A DNA stretch of 15,215 nt from an uncultured Oscillibacter sp. (GTDB taxonomy: Bacteria; Bacillota; Clostridia; Oscillospirales; Oscillospiraceae), in assembly GCA_904393855.1 (NCBI GenBank), contig CAJFNE010000026.1, positions 1 to 15,215 of the forward strand, in the 5' to 3' direction. Position numbers and translations under genes: made by a program. Positions 14,658 through 15,215 of this stretch are shown here, one piece after another (the stretch's first letter is position 1; every line of letters begins with the position of its first letter). The notes beneath the pieces were generated by a model. The model was not told the DNA's origin. It did no database searches and was given only the letters and a program-made list of their open reading frames with translations.

Positions 14658-15215
14658 TCAGTCGCGCTTGTTGAAAATCTTGAAGATATCGTCAAAGGGG
14701 TCGGACTCCTCCCCGGTCTGGTCCACGTCCTCCTCTTTCAGAGGCACAGGCTCAGGCACCGTGTGGGAGCCGCTCTCGCCGGCGGTCTCCGCCATCTTCG
14801 GCAGCGGGTCCGCGGACTGCTTGTCAAAGCCGGTGGCAATGACAGTGACCCGGATCTCGTCGTCCAGCGTCTCGTCGAACTGGGCGCCGAAAATCGTCAG
14901 GGCGTCCGGGTGGACCGCCTGCTGCACCAGGCTGGCGGCCTGCTCCACCTCCTCCAGGCCGATGTCCATGGAGCCGGTGACGTTGATCAGGACACCCTTG
15001 GCCCCCTCGATGCTGGTCTCCAGCAGGGGGCTGGAGATGGCCATCCGGGCGGCCTCCTCGGCCTTGCCCTTGCCGGCGGCCCGGCCCACGCCCATGTGGG
15101 CCATACCGGCGTTCTTCATGATGGCAGTGACATCCGCGAAGTCCAGGTTGATAAATCCGGTGTCCCGGATCAGGTCGGAGATGGACTGCACCGCCTGGCG
15201 CAGCACGTCGTCCGC
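14658..15215 (-). CDS. ftsZ: Cell division protein FtsZ, C-terminal part, cut by the right window edge
   Basis: The visible 185 residues are the second half of the tubulin-like GTPase that forms the division ring. The sequence enters in the conserved ADDVLRQAV helix and contains the T7 catalytic loop NLDFAD, followed by AIMKNAGMAHMGVGRA, which completes the active site of the neighbouring subunit. The C-terminal subdomain (SIEGAKGVLINVTG, FGAQFDETLDDEIRVTVIATGF) is intact. A linker of about 40 acidic, proline-containing residues leads to the C-terminal peptide DPFDDIFKIFNKRD, which normally binds partner proteins such as FtsA or SepF. The gene is complete at its 3' end and closed by a terminator; the N-terminus is outside the window. 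It is a core gene and marks where the accessory cluster begins. Confidence 0.97.
   Translation of the reverse strand, partial: ADDVLRQAVQSISDLIRDTGFINLDFADVTAIMKNAGMAHMGVGRAAGKGKAEEAARMAISSPLLETSIEGAKGVLINVTGSMDIGLEEVEQAASLVQQAVHPDALTIFGAQFDETLDDEIRVTVIATGFDKQSADPLPKMAETAGESGSHTVPEPVPLKEEDVDQTGEESDPFDDIFKIFNKRD

Overview
The window is a GC-rich stretch (AT-rich only in two regulatory gaps) from what looks like an anaerobic Clostridia bacterium, most likely of the Oscillospiraceae type. The evidence is the style of the FtsZ tail, ferredoxin-dependent 2-oxoacid oxidation, Gram-positive ribosome-binding sites, a lipoprotein-type solute-binding protein and high GC. This placement is inference. 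All the genes I can support lie on the minus strand, so transcription runs from right to left.

From right to left: (i) 14658-15215 is the C-terminal part of ftsZ, cut by the window edge, followed by a strong Rho-independent terminator (14585-14619). (ii) A GntR/FCD regulator (13695-14387) has its own near-consensus promoter (-10 at 14507-14512). (iii) A 655-base gap (13040-13694), AT-rich in the middle, carries a perfect hairpin after gntR and several inverted repeats that could be operators. (iv) A long tightly packed cluster reads: HAD hydrolase of the 2-haloacid dehalogenase class, livH, livM, livK, livG, livF (a complete branched-chain-type ABC importer), a hotdog-fold beta-aminoacyl-CoA ammonia-lyase-like protein, four 2-oxoacid:ferredoxin oxidoreductase subunits (delta, alpha, beta, gamma), and a D-isomer-specific 2-hydroxyacid dehydrogenase. 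(v) After a 140-base promoter gap with a perfect TATAAT comes a second unit: an iron-containing alcohol dehydrogenase, an APC-family amino acid permease, and the start of an unrecognised protein that runs off the left edge.

Together the genes suggest uptake and fermentation of an amino-acid-like or short organic acid substrate. The Liv importer brings it in. The 2-hydroxyacid dehydrogenase can interconvert a 2-hydroxy acid and a 2-oxo acid. The oxidoreductase turns the 2-oxo acid into acyl-CoA, CO2 and reduced ferredoxin. The hotdog protein handles a beta-amino or enoyl acyl-CoA. The alcohol dehydrogenase can dispose of reducing equivalents. No CoA-transferase, aminotransferase or enoyl-CoA reductase is visible, so the pathway is incomplete here and its substrate is unknown. 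The unusual combination of a haloacid-dehalogenase-like enzyme, a beta-alanyl-CoA ammonia-lyase-like enzyme and a 2-oxoacid ferredoxin oxidoreductase in one importer operon is the most interesting feature. No tRNA, rRNA, CRISPR, insertion sequence or phage gene was seen.
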